Source: Georgenia_A wangjunii | GTDB lineage: Bacteria > Actinomycetota > Actinomycetes > Actinomycetales > Actinomycetaceae | Length of the DNA: 64,000 nt | Assembly (NCBI RefSeq): GCF_036421915.1 | Contig: NZ_JAZGOM010000004.1 | Strand: one strand, 5' to 3' | Shown here: in pieces, positions 26,061 to 34,696 of the stretch | Numbering within the stretch: position 1 is the stretch's first letter | Layout: each line of letters starts with the position of its first letter | Position numbers and translations under genes: made by a program | Notes under the pieces: model-generated | Seen by the model: the letters and a program-made list of their open reading frames with translations, nothing else | Databases searched by the model: none | What the model was told of the DNA's origin: nothing

Positions 26061-29006
26061 ATGAGGCGCACCAAGACGAGGACCCGCCCGACCCTGCTGG
26101 CGCTCGCCGCCGTCGCCGCGGTCGGCCTGGCCGGCGCGGTCCCGGCCACGGCCGACAGCCACGAGGTCGGCACGAACGTCGCCCTCGCCGCGAACGGCGG
26201 CGAGGTCACGGCGTCCGGTCAGGAGGTCGCGGGCCAGTGGGGCCCCGACCTTGCCATCGACGGCATCACGGGAGGTGTCGCCGGGCCGCAGGGCTCGCGC
26301 TGGTCCTCGAACACGGCCGACGACGCGTGGATCCAGGTGGAGCTCGCCGAGCCCACCGACGTGCACCACGTGACGGTCTACTGGGAGACGGCCTGCGCGC
26401 GCCAGTACCGCCTCCAGGTGTCGGCCGACGGCGCGGAGTGGACCGATGCGACCGACGTCGTCGAGCCCGTCTGCGGCACCCGCGACGTCCAGCTGCTCGA
26501 CCTCGACGAGCCGGTCAGCTTCGTCCGGATGCAGGGCATCGACCGCACGCCCATCGATGGCACCGAGTACGGCATCTCGCTGTGGGAGCTCGAGGTCTGG
26601 GACGGGCCCGAGGCGGACCAGATCCCGCTGCCCGGCGCCATGGACCTCATCCCCCGGCCAGTGTCGCTCGAGGTCGACGAGGAGGGGGAGCCCTTCGTCC
26701 TCACGTCCGGCGCACAGATCGTCGCGGACGACGAGGCCGCGGGCGCTGGTGAGTTCCTCGCGGACATCCTGCGCCCCTCGACCGGCTACGAGCTGCCCGT
26801 CGTCGACGACTCCGACGACGGCGGGGACATCACCCTCGAGGTCGGCCCGGAGCACGCCGTCGAGGGCTACGAGGACCACCCCGAGGCGTACACGATCGAC
26901 GTCGACGACGAGGGTATCGTCGTGGCCGCGACCGAGCCCCACGGCGTGTTCAACGGCGTCCAGACCCTGCGCCAGCTGTTCCCGTCCTTCGTCGAGCACG
27001 ACGAGGTGACCTCGGGCCCGTGGGCCGTCCCCGCGCTGAGCGTCCTCGATGCCCCGCGGTTCGACTACCGCGGCATCATGCTCGACGTCGCGCGCAGCTT
27101 CCAGACCGTGGACGAGGTCAAGGAGTACATCGACGCCCTCGTCCAGCTGAAGATGAACCACCTCCACCTCCACCTCGCGGACGACCAGGGCTGGCGCATC
27201 GAGATCACGAACGAGGGGCGCGTCGAGGGCGACGACATCGACTACACGCGCCTCACCTCGATCTCCGGCCAGACCGCGATGACCGAGGGCGGGTACAACG
27301 ACGAGCCCGGGCACACCGGGTTCTACACCCAGGAGGACTACGCCGAGATCGTCGACTACGCCGCCGAGCGGCACATCGTCATCGTCCCCGAGATCGACAC
27401 GCCCGGACACACCCAGGCCGCCCTCCACGCGATCCCCCAGCTCAACACCGAGGGTGCCGCACCGGAGCCGGACCCGGAGACGGGGGTCCCGCCCGCGCAC
27501 GGCACGGGCGAGGTAGGCCACTCCACCCTCGACACCCGCAACGAGGTGACGTACACGTTCCTCGAGCACGTCTGGGCCCAGATCGCGGAGATGACGCCCG
27601 GGCCCTACCTCCACATCGGCGGGGACGAGTCCCACGTCACCGAGGAGGTGGACTACATCTACTTCATGGACCGGATGATCGACATCGTCGAGGACCTCGG
27701 GAAGGAGCCGTTCGGCTGGAACGAGCTCGCGCTCGCGGACGTCCACGAGGGCAACGTCCTGCAGATGTGGAGCGCCGGCACGGCAGGGGCTGACATCGCG
27801 CCCGAGCGGGTGAACGAGAACGGCGCCCAGCTGGTCATCTCCGACGCGCCGCAGGCCTACCTCGACCAGCGGTACGACGGCGACGACCCGGGCGACCCGG
27901 ACGACTCCGTCTCCCCCATCGGCCTGTCGTGGGCGTGCCGTGACAACTGCACCGTCGAGCGTTACTACGACTGGGACCCGCTGGCGCTCTTCCCCGAGGC
28001 CAACCCGGAGGGTTTCCTCGGCGTCGAGGGGCCGCTGTGGTCGGAGACGGTCCGCGGCATCGACCAGGCGCTGTGGCTCGTCCTGCCCCGGGCCGCCGCG
28101 GTGCTCGAGATCGGGTGGACCGAGCAGGAGCAGCGCCGCTTCGACGACTTCGCCGAGCGGCTCGCGTCCCTGGGCGGGCGGCTGACCCTCCAGGACCACA
28201 ACTTCTACGCCACGCCCCTCATCGACTGGACGGTCGACGCCGCCGGGATCGACCAGGCGATCGAGCGGGCCGGCACGGCCGCCGACATGACGCTCGGCGT
28301 CGTCACGGCGCCGGGGACCACAGCGGAGGAGATCACCGCGACGATCGACTTCGGCGACGGGAGCGACCCGGTGCCCGCGACGGTCACCGCCACCCGCGAG
28401 GGCGACGAGCTCCACGTCAACGGTGAGTACCTCCTGTCCGCCCAGCACACGTTCGCCGCTCCCGGGACGTACGCCGGCACGATCACGGCGACCGGACCCA
28501 ACGGGACGGCCACCGCGCTGGTCACGTTCACGGTTGCCTACACGCCGGCGATCACGCTCGACGACGACGAGGTCGAGGCAGGGACGAGCGTCGGCGTGGT
28601 CCTCAGCGGCTTCATGCCGGACGGGACGGTCGTCCTCACCCTCGACGGCATCGTCATCGCCACGGTGGAGGTCGACGACGAGGGCGCGGCCACCACCGAC
28701 GTCACCATCCCGGTGACGACGGCGGGCGGGCAGTACGCGCTCACGGCGACGCAGGGGGCCCTGGCAGTGAGTGCCCCGCTCACCGTGACCGCGGCACCCG
28801 TCCCGACGCCGACGCCGACGGACACGATGTCCCCGGCGCCGACGGGCACCGACTCACCCGCACCGACGACGGCACCGACCACCCCGCCGCCCGGTGGGGG
28901 CGGCCTGCCGATCACCGGCGTCGAGACTGGCGCGGCGCTCCTCGCGGCGCTCGCCCTGCTCGGAGCGGGCCTGGTCCTCCTGGCCCGGCGCCGCACCAGC
29001 GCCTGA
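26061..29006 (+). CDS. LPXTG-anchored beta-N-acetylhexosaminidase (GH20)
   Basis: A 981-residue wall-bound enzyme that should release terminal GlcNAc or GalNAc from chito-oligosaccharides or glycans. Order: signal peptide (1-31), F5/8-type discoidin/CBM-like domain (about 35-190), GH20 N-terminal domain (about 195-330), GH20 barrel with catalytic Asp522-Glu523 in IGGDESHV and the substrate loops LHLHLADDQGWRIEI and EIDTPGHTQA, a PKD-like domain (about 735-825), the duplicated beta domain, a Pro/Thr linker, and LPITG at 949-953 plus a membrane helix and RRR. ATG 26061 has AAGGAG 8 nt upstream. Free GlcNAc could feed the PTS at 8-12 kb. Confidence 0.95.
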   Translation: MRRTKTRTRPTLLALAAVAAVGLAGAVPATADSHEVGTNVALAANGGEVTASGQEVAGQWGPDLAIDGITGGVAGPQGSRWSSNTADDAWIQVELAEPTDVHHVTVYWETACARQYRLQVSADGAEWTDATDVVEPVCGTRDVQLLDLDEPVSFVRMQGIDRTPIDGTEYGISLWELEVWDGPEADQIPLPGAMDLIPRPVSLEVDEEGEPFVLTSGAQIVADDEAAGAGEFLADILRPSTGYELPVVDDSDDGGDITLEVGPEHAVEGYEDHPEAYTIDVDDEGIVVAATEPHGVFNGVQTLRQLFPSFVEHDEVTSGPWAVPALSVLDAPRFDYRGIMLDVARSFQTVDEVKEYIDALVQLKMNHLHLHLADDQGWRIEITNEGRVEGDDIDYTRLTSISGQTAMTEGGYNDEPGHTGFYTQEDYAEIVDYAAERHIVIVPEIDTPGHTQAALHAIPQLNTEGAAPEPDPETGVPPAHGTGEVGHSTLDTRNEVTYTFLEHVWAQIAEMTPGPYLHIGGDESHVTEEVDYIYFMDRMIDIVEDLGKEPFGWNELALADVHEGNVLQMWSAGTAGADIAPERVNENGAQLVISDAPQAYLDQRYDGDDPGDPDDSVSPIGLSWACRDNCTVERYYDWDPLALFPEANPEGFLGVEGPLWSETVRGIDQALWLVLPRAAAVLEIGWTEQEQRRFDDFAERLASLGGRLTLQDHNFYATPLIDWTVDAAGIDQAIERAGTAADMTLGVVTAPGTTAEEITATIDFGDGSDPVPATVTATREGDELHVNGEYLLSAQHTFAAPGTYAGTITATGPNGTATALVTFTVAYTPAITLDDDEVEAGTSVGVVLSGFMPDGTVVLTLDGIVIATVEVDDEGAATTDVTIPVTTAGGQYALTATQGALAVSAPLTVTAAPVPTPTPTDTMSPAPTGTDSPAPTTAPTTPPPGGGGLPITGVETGAALLAALALLGAGLVLLARRRTSA

Positions 29007-29759
29007 CGCGAGGGAACGACGACGCCCCGGGTGGTCCCGCCGCCCGGGGCGTCGTGCTGCGCGTCATCCCGGGGGCGTGCTCGTCCCGGCAGGCCGCCGG
29101 GCGGAGACGAGGTAGAGCGGGTCACCCGGGGCGATGCGCCGGCGGGTGACGAGCTCGAGCCCGCCCCTCGCGCACGCGTCGACGACGTCCGCCGCTCGCG
29201 GGAGGGCCATCGGCGGGTCCTGCGCGCGGAGCAGGAGGTCGAAGTGGCGGCTGAAGGGTGAGTCGTCCGCCGTCGTCGTCACGACGACGAGACGCCCGCC
29301 CGGTGCCAGCAGACCGGCGAGGGAGGCGAGCAGCGCCACCCGCTCCGCGGGCGGGACGTAGTAGAGGACGTTGGCGAGGAGGACGAGGCCGAACGGGCCC
29401 TCGACCCTGCCGGCGCGCACCAGCGCCCCGACGTCGCCGCGCTCGACGCTCGCTCGGGCGCTCAGCCCGGCTTCGGCGAGGGCGCGCTCAGCGACGGCGG
29501 CGGTGGCGTCGTCGACCTCCACACCGACCCCGTCGGCCCCGGGCGCGTCCATGAGCAGGCGCCGCAGGTGGGTGCCGTCCCCGCAGCCGACGTCGAGGAG
29601 GCGGCGCGGGCCGGCGGCGTCGACCTCTCGCGCGAGGGCCGCCTCGACGAGGGGAGCCATCGCGCTCGAGAGGCGGGCGATGACGTCGGCGTTCTCGACG
29701 ACGTCGCGACGTCGCGTCCTCCCGCGCAGCTCATCGGCCATGTCGCGGTACACGTCGCC
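28535..29759. repeat. Segmental duplication, copy B
   Basis: Intact partner of 24021-25122, covering the last 471 bp of the GH20 gene, the shared terminator and the 3' two-thirds of the methyltransferase gene. Confidence 0.85.
29019..29055 (+). terminator. Terminator after GH20 gene
   Basis: Same 13-bp stem as at 24504-24540: ACGACGCCCCGGG (29019-29031) with CCCGGGGCGTCGT (29043-29055). Confidence 0.75.
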
Positions 29760-30107
29760 GTGGAAGCCGCCGAACGCCTCGTAGCCCGCGCGGACGACGC
29801 CGTCGTCCAGGACGGCGGCCCCGCGGCGGGTCAGCAGGTACCCGGCGGGCGTCCGCGTCACGACGCCGTGCGCGACGAGGACGCGCACGAAGGCCGTGAG
29901 CAGCTCCTCCTCGCTCGTGCCTAGCCGGGCGGCGAGGTCGGGGACGGTGCGCGGGGTCCGGAGCGCGGCCAGGACACCGCTGCGCAGGCCGGCGTGGAGG
30001 GCCGCCACCCGTAGCGCCGCCTGCCCGTCCCGGATCGCGCGCACGCGCGCACCGAGGTGCCCGGCACGGGCGATCCGGACGACCGACCGCAGGGAGACGA
30101 TGGCCAT
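29064..30107 (-). CDS. Class I SAM-dependent methyltransferase with winged-helix N-terminus
   Basis: A 347-residue protein. Residues about 35-110 look like the winged-helix dimerisation domain of O-methyltransferase-like proteins (SGVLAALRTPRTVPDLAARLGTS, split at the wing VTRTPAGYLLT). The Rossmann domain has the SAM motif LLDVGCGDGTHL, the acidic VGVEVDD, GDVGALV and LLANVLYYVPP. The substrate is unknown; such fusions methylate small molecules in secondary metabolism or quinone-like compounds. ATG start 30107 has GGAGGAG 8 nt upstream. A truncated, frameshifted copy lies at 24624-25122. It is convergent with the GH20 gene and divergent from the topoisomerase gene. Confidence 0.85.
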   Translation of the reverse strand: MAIVSLRSVVRIARAGHLGARVRAIRDGQAALRVAALHAGLRSGVLAALRTPRTVPDLAARLGTSEEELLTAFVRVLVAHGVVTRTPAGYLLTRRGAAVLDDGVVRAGYEAFGGFHGDVYRDMADELRGRTRRRDVVENADVIARLSSAMAPLVEAALAREVDAAGPRRLLDVGCGDGTHLRRLLMDAPGADGVGVEVDDATAAVAERALAEAGLSARASVERGDVGALVRAGRVEGPFGLVLLANVLYYVPPAERVALLASLAGLLAPGGRLVVVTTTADDSPFSRHFDLLLRAQDPPMALPRAADVVDACARGGLELVTRRRIAPGDPLYLVSARRPAGTSTPPG

Positions 30108-30228
30108 CGATCACTCCTCCCGACGGGTGCGCGGGCGGTCCCCGACGGCCCCATCGTGCGCGCCCGCGGGCCGCTCGGCGAGCGCGGTGGCGCAGCGCCT
30201 CGCAGACTGTGCCCGTGAGGATGATCGG

Positions 30229-31242
30229 ATGAGGTTGCGCAGGGTGAGCGTCGACTCCCCGGGGTTGACCCGGCGGCGGGCGGGCAAGGGGTTCGTCTAC
30301 CTCGACGCGACGGGGCGGCGCATCGACGACCCCGAGGTGCTCGAGCGCTGCAAGTCGCTCGTCATCCCGCCGGCGTGGCGCGAGGTGTGGATCTGCCCCG
30401 TCCCGAACGGCCACATCCAGGCGGTCGGCACGGACGACGCCGGCCGGCGCCAGTACCTCTACCACCCGGCCTGGCGGGAGCGGCGCGACCGCGCCAAGCA
30501 CGAGCACGTCCTCGCGATGGCCGGGGCGCTCCCGGCTGCCCGCGAGCGCGCCGCGGTCGACCTGACCCGCCCCGGCATGCCCCGCGAGAAGGCGCTCGCC
30601 GTGGCGTTCACCCTCCTCGACCGGGGGTTCTTCCGGGTGGGGAGCGAGGCGTACACGGAGCAGAACGGCAGCTTCGGCCTCGCCACGATCCGTAAGGAGC
30701 ACGTCCGGATCCGCCGGGACGGCACCATCGAGTTCGACTACATCGCCAAGTCCGGCCAGCGCCGCCAGCTCGTCCTCGAGGCGGACGCGGACCTGCGCGC
30801 CCCCATCGCCACCCTCCGGCGCCGCCGGGGCGGGGGCGAGGAGCTGCTCGCCTACCGCCGCTCACGCCAGTGGTTCGACATCACGAGCGGGGACATCAAC
30901 GCCCACGTCAAGGAGCTCCTCGGTCCCGACTCGAGCGCGAAGGACTTCCGTACGTGGCACGGCACCGTCCTCGCGGCGCTCGCCCTCGGGCGTGCCGAGC
31001 ACGCCTCCTCCGCCCGCAAGCGCGCCAAGGTGGTGCGCGCCGCCGTCGTCGAGGTGTCCGAGAATCTCGGCAACACCCCCACCGTGTGCCGCGCCTCCTA
31101 CATCGACCCGCAGGTCATCGAACGGTACGAGCGCGGGGAGACCGTCCCGCGCGAGCTCGCCGAGCGCGCGGCGCAGCCGGTCCCGATGTCCGACACCGAG
31201 CGGGCCGCGGTGGAGCGAGAGGTGCTCGCGCTCCTCGCCTGA
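30229..31242 (+). CDS. DNA topoisomerase IB (poxvirus-like)
   Basis: A 337-residue type IB topoisomerase that relaxes supercoils by a transient 3'-phosphotyrosine. The bacterial family marks are present: IPPAWREVWICPVPNGHIQAVG, YHPAWRERRDRAKHE, FRVGSEAYTEQNGSFGLATI, DINAHVKELLG, KDFRTWHGT, and the likely active Tyr in VCRASYIDPQVIERY. ATG 30229 was chosen where homology starts (RLRRVSVDSPGLTRRRAGKG); GAGG is 8 nt upstream. The gene is patchily distributed among bacteria and often lies in stress-associated accessory clusters; here it closes the 18-31 kb block. Confidence 0.94.
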   Translation: MRLRRVSVDSPGLTRRRAGKGFVYLDATGRRIDDPEVLERCKSLVIPPAWREVWICPVPNGHIQAVGTDDAGRRQYLYHPAWRERRDRAKHEHVLAMAGALPAARERAAVDLTRPGMPREKALAVAFTLLDRGFFRVGSEAYTEQNGSFGLATIRKEHVRIRRDGTIEFDYIAKSGQRRQLVLEADADLRAPIATLRRRRGGGEELLAYRRSRQWFDITSGDINAHVKELLGPDSSAKDFRTWHGTVLAALALGRAEHASSARKRAKVVRAAVVEVSENLGNTPTVCRASYIDPQVIERYERGETVPRELAERAAQPVPMSDTERAAVEREVLALLA

Positions 31243-31609
31243 GACGTCGCCCGGGCCTCGCCGGACCGCTGGGGCCGGGCGGCAACGGCACCTGCGCGGG
31301 CACCGTCGTCGCGCCGCCGTCCGCTTGCCGGGACGGTCACCGGCGTTCGTTGACACTCTTCCGCGCCCCTGGATAGCGTGAGGTGCTTCACAAAGGCGTG
31401 GAGCACCTGAGCACCAGGCGGGCGCCACGGACGGGCGGCCGGGTCACCAACGACGCGGCCAGGCGGCGGTCGAGGCAGGCTCGCTCGAGGTGACCGCCGA
31501 CGCCTCGCGCGACGGTGACGTCGTCACGGGCTCGACGACCGCCGCGTACGGGGCGCACTCCTGCCCGTGAGGCGTCGTGGCGCCGTTGTCGCACCGCGCG
31601 CCCGCACGG
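31243..31609. other. Gene-free region with orphan promoter-like signal
   Basis: 367 bp between convergent topoisomerase and thioesterase genes. It holds a plus-strand promoter-like signal and hairpin at 31350-31407 (listed separately). Short open frames, for example GTG 31383 (35 codons) and a frame ending at 31570 (AVEAGSLEVTADASRDG), lack ribosome binding sites and family support. Confidence 0.5.
31350..31407 (+). promoter_or_regulatory. Orphan promoter-like signal followed by hairpin
   Basis: TTGACA (31350-31355), 18-nt spacer, TAGCGT (31374-31379), then the inverted pair GGTGCT (31382-31387) and AGCACC (31402-31407). No plus-strand gene follows, so it could drive a small RNA antisense to the end of the thioesterase gene. 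Confidence 0.4.
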
Positions 31610-32158
31610 TCAGCGGTTCCGGTGCCGCCGGAAGGAGACGGGCTCCTCGACGAGCGGCTCCCAGGCCGCGCGCTCGTCGTCGGTGAGCCGGCGCGGGCGG
31701 CCGGTGCCGGAGTCGACGAGGACGATCGTCGTCATCGCGCGCGCGGCGACGCCGTCGGGACCCGGGATCTCGTAGCAGACGTCGATGCTCGCGCCGCCCA
31801 TGCGGGCGACCCACATCTGCACGTGGAGGGGCTGCAGGCTGTACGGCAGCGGCGCGAGGTACTCGATCTCCTGGTGTGCGATGAACGTCGCGGTGGCCGC
31901 CCCGGGGCCGGCGTCGAGGAGCTTGCCGCCGCTGTCGCCGGTGCCAGGCTCCGTGGCGACAGGCCCACCAGTGCCGGGCTCGCCCGCCGTGGACTGCCCC
32001 GCAGCCTCGTCCTGCGACGCGGGATCCCCGGGCCGGGGCGCCCAGAACGCCGCGATGCGCGCCTCCTCGAGGAGGGTGAGCATCGCGGCGTTGTTGACGT
32101 GGCCGTACCCGTCGATGTCGGACCAGCGGAGCTGGACCGGGATGGTCAGTCGTGCCAC
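31610..32158 (-). CDS. Hot-dog acyl-CoA thioesterase with low-complexity insertion
   Basis: A 182-residue 4HBT-family thioesterase. The first part has the catalytic signature VQLRWSDIDGYGHVNNAAM with the conserved Asp, and the second half has FIAHQEIEYLAPLPY and VCYEIPGPDGVAARAMTTIVLVD. Between them is an insertion of about 43 residues rich in Gly, Pro and Thr, with two PGTG repeats, between FWAPRPGD and LLDAGPGA; typical family members of 130-150 residues lack it. GTG start at 32158 is where homology begins, 13 bp after the ettA stop, so the two genes are likely cotranscribed. The exact acyl substrate is unknown. Confidence 0.85.
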   Translation of the reverse strand: MARLTIPVQLRWSDIDGYGHVNNAAMLTLLEEARIAAFWAPRPGDPASQDEAAGQSTAGEPGTGGPVATEPGTGDSGGKLLDAGPGAATATFIAHQEIEYLAPLPYSLQPLHVQMWVARMGGASIDVCYEIPGPDGVAARAMTTIVLVDSGTGRPRRLTDDERAAWEPLVEEPVSFRRHRNR

Positions 32159-32171
32159 GGCAGGCGCCCGC

Positions 32172-33854
32172 TCAGTCGCGGGTGAGCTTGCGGTACGTGA
32201 CCCGGTGCGGACGCGCGGCGTCCGCGCCGAGGCGCTCGGTCTTGTTCTCCTCGTAGGAGGCGAAGTTTCCCTCGAACCAGTACCAGCTCGACGGGTTCTC
32301 CTCGGTGCCCTCCCAGGCGAGGATGTGCGTCGCGACGCGGTCGAGGAACCACCGGTCGTGAGAGACGACGACGGCGCAGCCCGGGAACTCGAGCAGCGCG
32401 TTCTCGAGGGAGCCGAGGGTCTCGACGTCGAGGTCGTTCGTGGGCTCGTCGAGCAGGAGGAGGTTCCCGCCCTGCTTGAGGGTGAGCGCGAGGTTGAGGC
32501 GGTTGCGCTCACCGCCGGAGAGGACGCCGGCCGGCTTCTGCTGGTCCGGGCCCTTGAACCCGAACGCCGCGACGTACGCGCGCGAGGGCATCTCGACGTT
32601 GCCGACCTGGATGTAGTCGAGCCCGTCGGAGACGACCTCCCACAGGGTCTTCTTCGGGTCGATGCCGCCGCGGGACTGGTCGACGTAGGAGATCTTCACG
32701 GTCTCGCCGACCGTGAGGTCACCGGCGTCGAGCGGCTCGAGGCCGACGATCGTCTTGAAGAGCGTCGTCTTGCCGACGCCGTTCGGGCCGATGACGCCGA
32801 CGATGCCGTTGCGGGGCAGCGTGAAGGACAGGCCGTCGATGAGCGTGCGCCCGTCGAAGCCCTTGTTGAGGTTCTTCGCGTCGATGACGACCGAGCCCAG
32901 GCGCGGACCCGGCGGGATCTGGATCTCCTCGAAGTCGAGCTTGCGGGTGCGCTCGGCCTCCGTGGCCATCTCCTCGTAGCGCGCCAGGCGCGCCTTCGAC
33001 TTGGCCTGACGGCCCTTCGCGCTCGAACGGACCCACTCGAGCTCGTCCTTGAGGCGCTTGGCGAGCTTGGCGTCCTTCTTGCCCTGGACCGCCATGCGCG
33101 CCTGCTTCTTCTCCAGGTACGTGGAGTAGTTGCCCTCGTAGGGGTAGAGGCGCCCGCGGTCGACCTCGGCGATCCACTCCGCGACGTGGTCGAGGAAGTA
33201 CCGGTCGTGGGTGACGGCGATGACGGCGCCGGGGTACTTGGCGAGGTGCTGCTCGAGCCAGAGCACGCTCTCGGCGTCGAGGTGGTTCGTCGGCTCGTCG
33301 AGGAGGAGCAGGTCCGGTGCCTCGAGGAGGAGCTTGCACAGCGCGACGCGGCGGCGCTCACCACCGGAGAGGACGGAGACGTCCGCGTCCGGCGGCGGGC
33401 AGCGCAGGGCGTCCATCGCCTGCTCGAGCTGGGCGTCGAGGTCCCAGGCGTTCGCCGCGTCGATGGCGGTCTGGAGCGTGCCCATCTCCGCCATGAGCGC
33501 GTCGAAGTCGGCGTCCGGGTCGGCCATGAGCTCACCGATCTCGTTGAACCGGTTGAGCTTGGCCTTGATCTCCGCGACGCCTTCCTCGACGTTGCCGAGG
33601 ACGGTCTTCTCCTCGTTGAGCGGCGGCTCCTGGAGGAGGATCCCCACGGAGTAGCCCGGCGACAGCCGCGCCTCCCCGTTGGACGCCTGCTCGAGACCGG
33701 CCATGATCTTGAGGATCGTCGACTTACCGGCACCGTTCGGGCCGACCATGCCGATCTTTGCCCCGGGCAGGAACGCCATCGTGACGTCGTCGAGGATGAC
33801 CTTCTCGCCGTGCGCCTTGCGCGCCTTGACCATCGAGTAGATGTACTCGGCCAC
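32172..33854 (-). CDS. ettA: Energy-dependent translational throttle protein EttA (ABC-F ATPase)
   Basis: A 560-residue ABC-F protein that binds the ribosomal E site and gates the first elongation step according to the ATP/ADP ratio. Two ABC cassettes are complete: Walker A GPNGAGKST and GPNGVGKTT, signatures LSGGERRRVAL and LSGGERNRLNL, Walker B LLLLDEPTNHLD and LLLLDEPTNDLD. The inter-domain arm and EttA linker (about 245-320, rich in Lys and Arg) are present, and there are no membrane segments. GTG start at 33854, AGGGAG just upstream. Upstream in the same direction is ssb. Confidence 0.96.
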   Translation of the reverse strand: MAEYIYSMVKARKAHGEKVILDDVTMAFLPGAKIGMVGPNGAGKSTILKIMAGLEQASNGEARLSPGYSVGILLQEPPLNEEKTVLGNVEEGVAEIKAKLNRFNEIGELMADPDADFDALMAEMGTLQTAIDAANAWDLDAQLEQAMDALRCPPPDADVSVLSGGERRRVALCKLLLEAPDLLLLDEPTNHLDAESVLWLEQHLAKYPGAVIAVTHDRYFLDHVAEWIAEVDRGRLYPYEGNYSTYLEKKQARMAVQGKKDAKLAKRLKDELEWVRSSAKGRQAKSKARLARYEEMATEAERTRKLDFEEIQIPPGPRLGSVVIDAKNLNKGFDGRTLIDGLSFTLPRNGIVGVIGPNGVGKTTLFKTIVGLEPLDAGDLTVGETVKISYVDQSRGGIDPKKTLWEVVSDGLDYIQVGNVEMPSRAYVAAFGFKGPDQQKPAGVLSGGERNRLNLALTLKQGGNLLLLDEPTNDLDVETLGSLENALLEFPGCAVVVSHDRWFLDRVATHILAWEGTEENPSSWYWFEGNFASYEENKTERLGADAARPHRVTYRKLTRD

Positions 33855-34003
33855 AACTCTCCCTGTGCGATCGGGTTCGGCCGAGAATCCTCGGCCGTTC
33901 AACCTCCCAGGGTAGGACACCCTGCCGCCCGCTGGACCGCACTGTGTCCGACCCCACGCACCGGGCGGTGCGCAAGGCGCCGAAGCACGACGACCCGGCG
34001 CGC

Positions 34004-34537
34004 TCAGCTCGTCGTCGCGCCGGTCAGTGCGGCGCCCTCCGGCTCGTCGCCGTACTCCTCGCCGGCCGGCTCGTCATCGGGCGGGAGCTCCCAGACGGGC
34101 GCGTCCGCGTCCGGCGCGGTGCCCGGTACCGGGTCCGCGTGGCCGAGCGGCTCCTCCTCCTCGAGCCGAACGCCCCGGACGACGCGGGAGAAGTGCGCGG
34201 TGCCGGTCTTGAGATCGATCCCGACGACGTCGGCGTGGATGACGAGGGTCGTCTGCTCCTGCCCGTCGCGCGTCCACGTGTCGGTGCTGAGGGTGCCCAC
34301 GACGACGACGGGGGTGCCCTTGACGAGCGACGCCGCGACGTTCTCGGCCAGGTCGTACCAGGTCTTGACCGTGAACCACTCCGTCCGCCCGTCGCGCCAC
34401 TGCCCCGTGGCCGCGTCCTTGACGCGCTGCGTGACGGCGATGCGGAACCGCGTGTACCTCGTGCCGCGCTCGCTGATGACGAGCGTCGGTGTTGCGCCGA
34501 CATTGCCCCGGACGGTCACCTGAGACTTGACGTCCAT
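34004..34537 (-). CDS. ssb: Single-stranded DNA-binding protein (paralogue, SsbB-like)
   Basis: A 177-residue OB-fold SSB: VRGNVGATPTLVI, TRFRIAV, TEWFTVKTWYDLAENVAASLVKG and VVVVGTLSTDTW are the expected strands of the DNA-binding core (1-115). The tail is acidic but lacks the DDDIPF-type tip of the essential SSB, and the gene is not next to rpsF/rplI, so it is probably the secondary SSB used in special conditions such as competence or stress. ATG 34537 has GGAGGAG about 6 nt upstream. A hairpin separates it from the upstream GTPase genes. Confidence 0.9.
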   Translation of the reverse strand: MDVKSQVTVRGNVGATPTLVISERGTRYTRFRIAVTQRVKDAATGQWRDGRTEWFTVKTWYDLAENVAASLVKGTPVVVVGTLSTDTWTRDGQEQTTLVIHADVVGIDLKTGTAHFSRVVRGVRLEEEEPLGHADPVPGTAPDADAPVWELPPDDEPAGEEYGDEPEGAALTGATTS

Positions 34538-34572
34538 GACGTGCTCCTCCACTCCCGCGCCGGCCCGGTGCC

Positions 34573-34609
34573 GGCGTCGGGCGACACGCTGCCGCACCGG
34601 CCCGACGCC
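34573..34609 (-). terminator. Hairpin between GTPase operon and ssb
   Basis: Perfect 10-bp stem GGCGTCGGGC (34573-34582) and GCCCGACGCC (34600-34609), downstream of the GTPase stop and just upstream of ssb on the minus strand. Confidence 0.5.
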
Positions 34610-34696
34610 ACCCGGCCCACCGCGGGCGTCCTGTGGACGGGGTGGCCAGGGACCTTCCTGTGCGGGAAGCGCGGGCGGGCGGTGCCCGCGGAGTGG

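Noticed and set aside
31383..31490. 35-codon frame starting GTG just after the orphan -10
   Set aside because: Only 3 nt from the -10, Arg-rich, no ribosome binding site, no homology; an untranslated RNA is more plausible.
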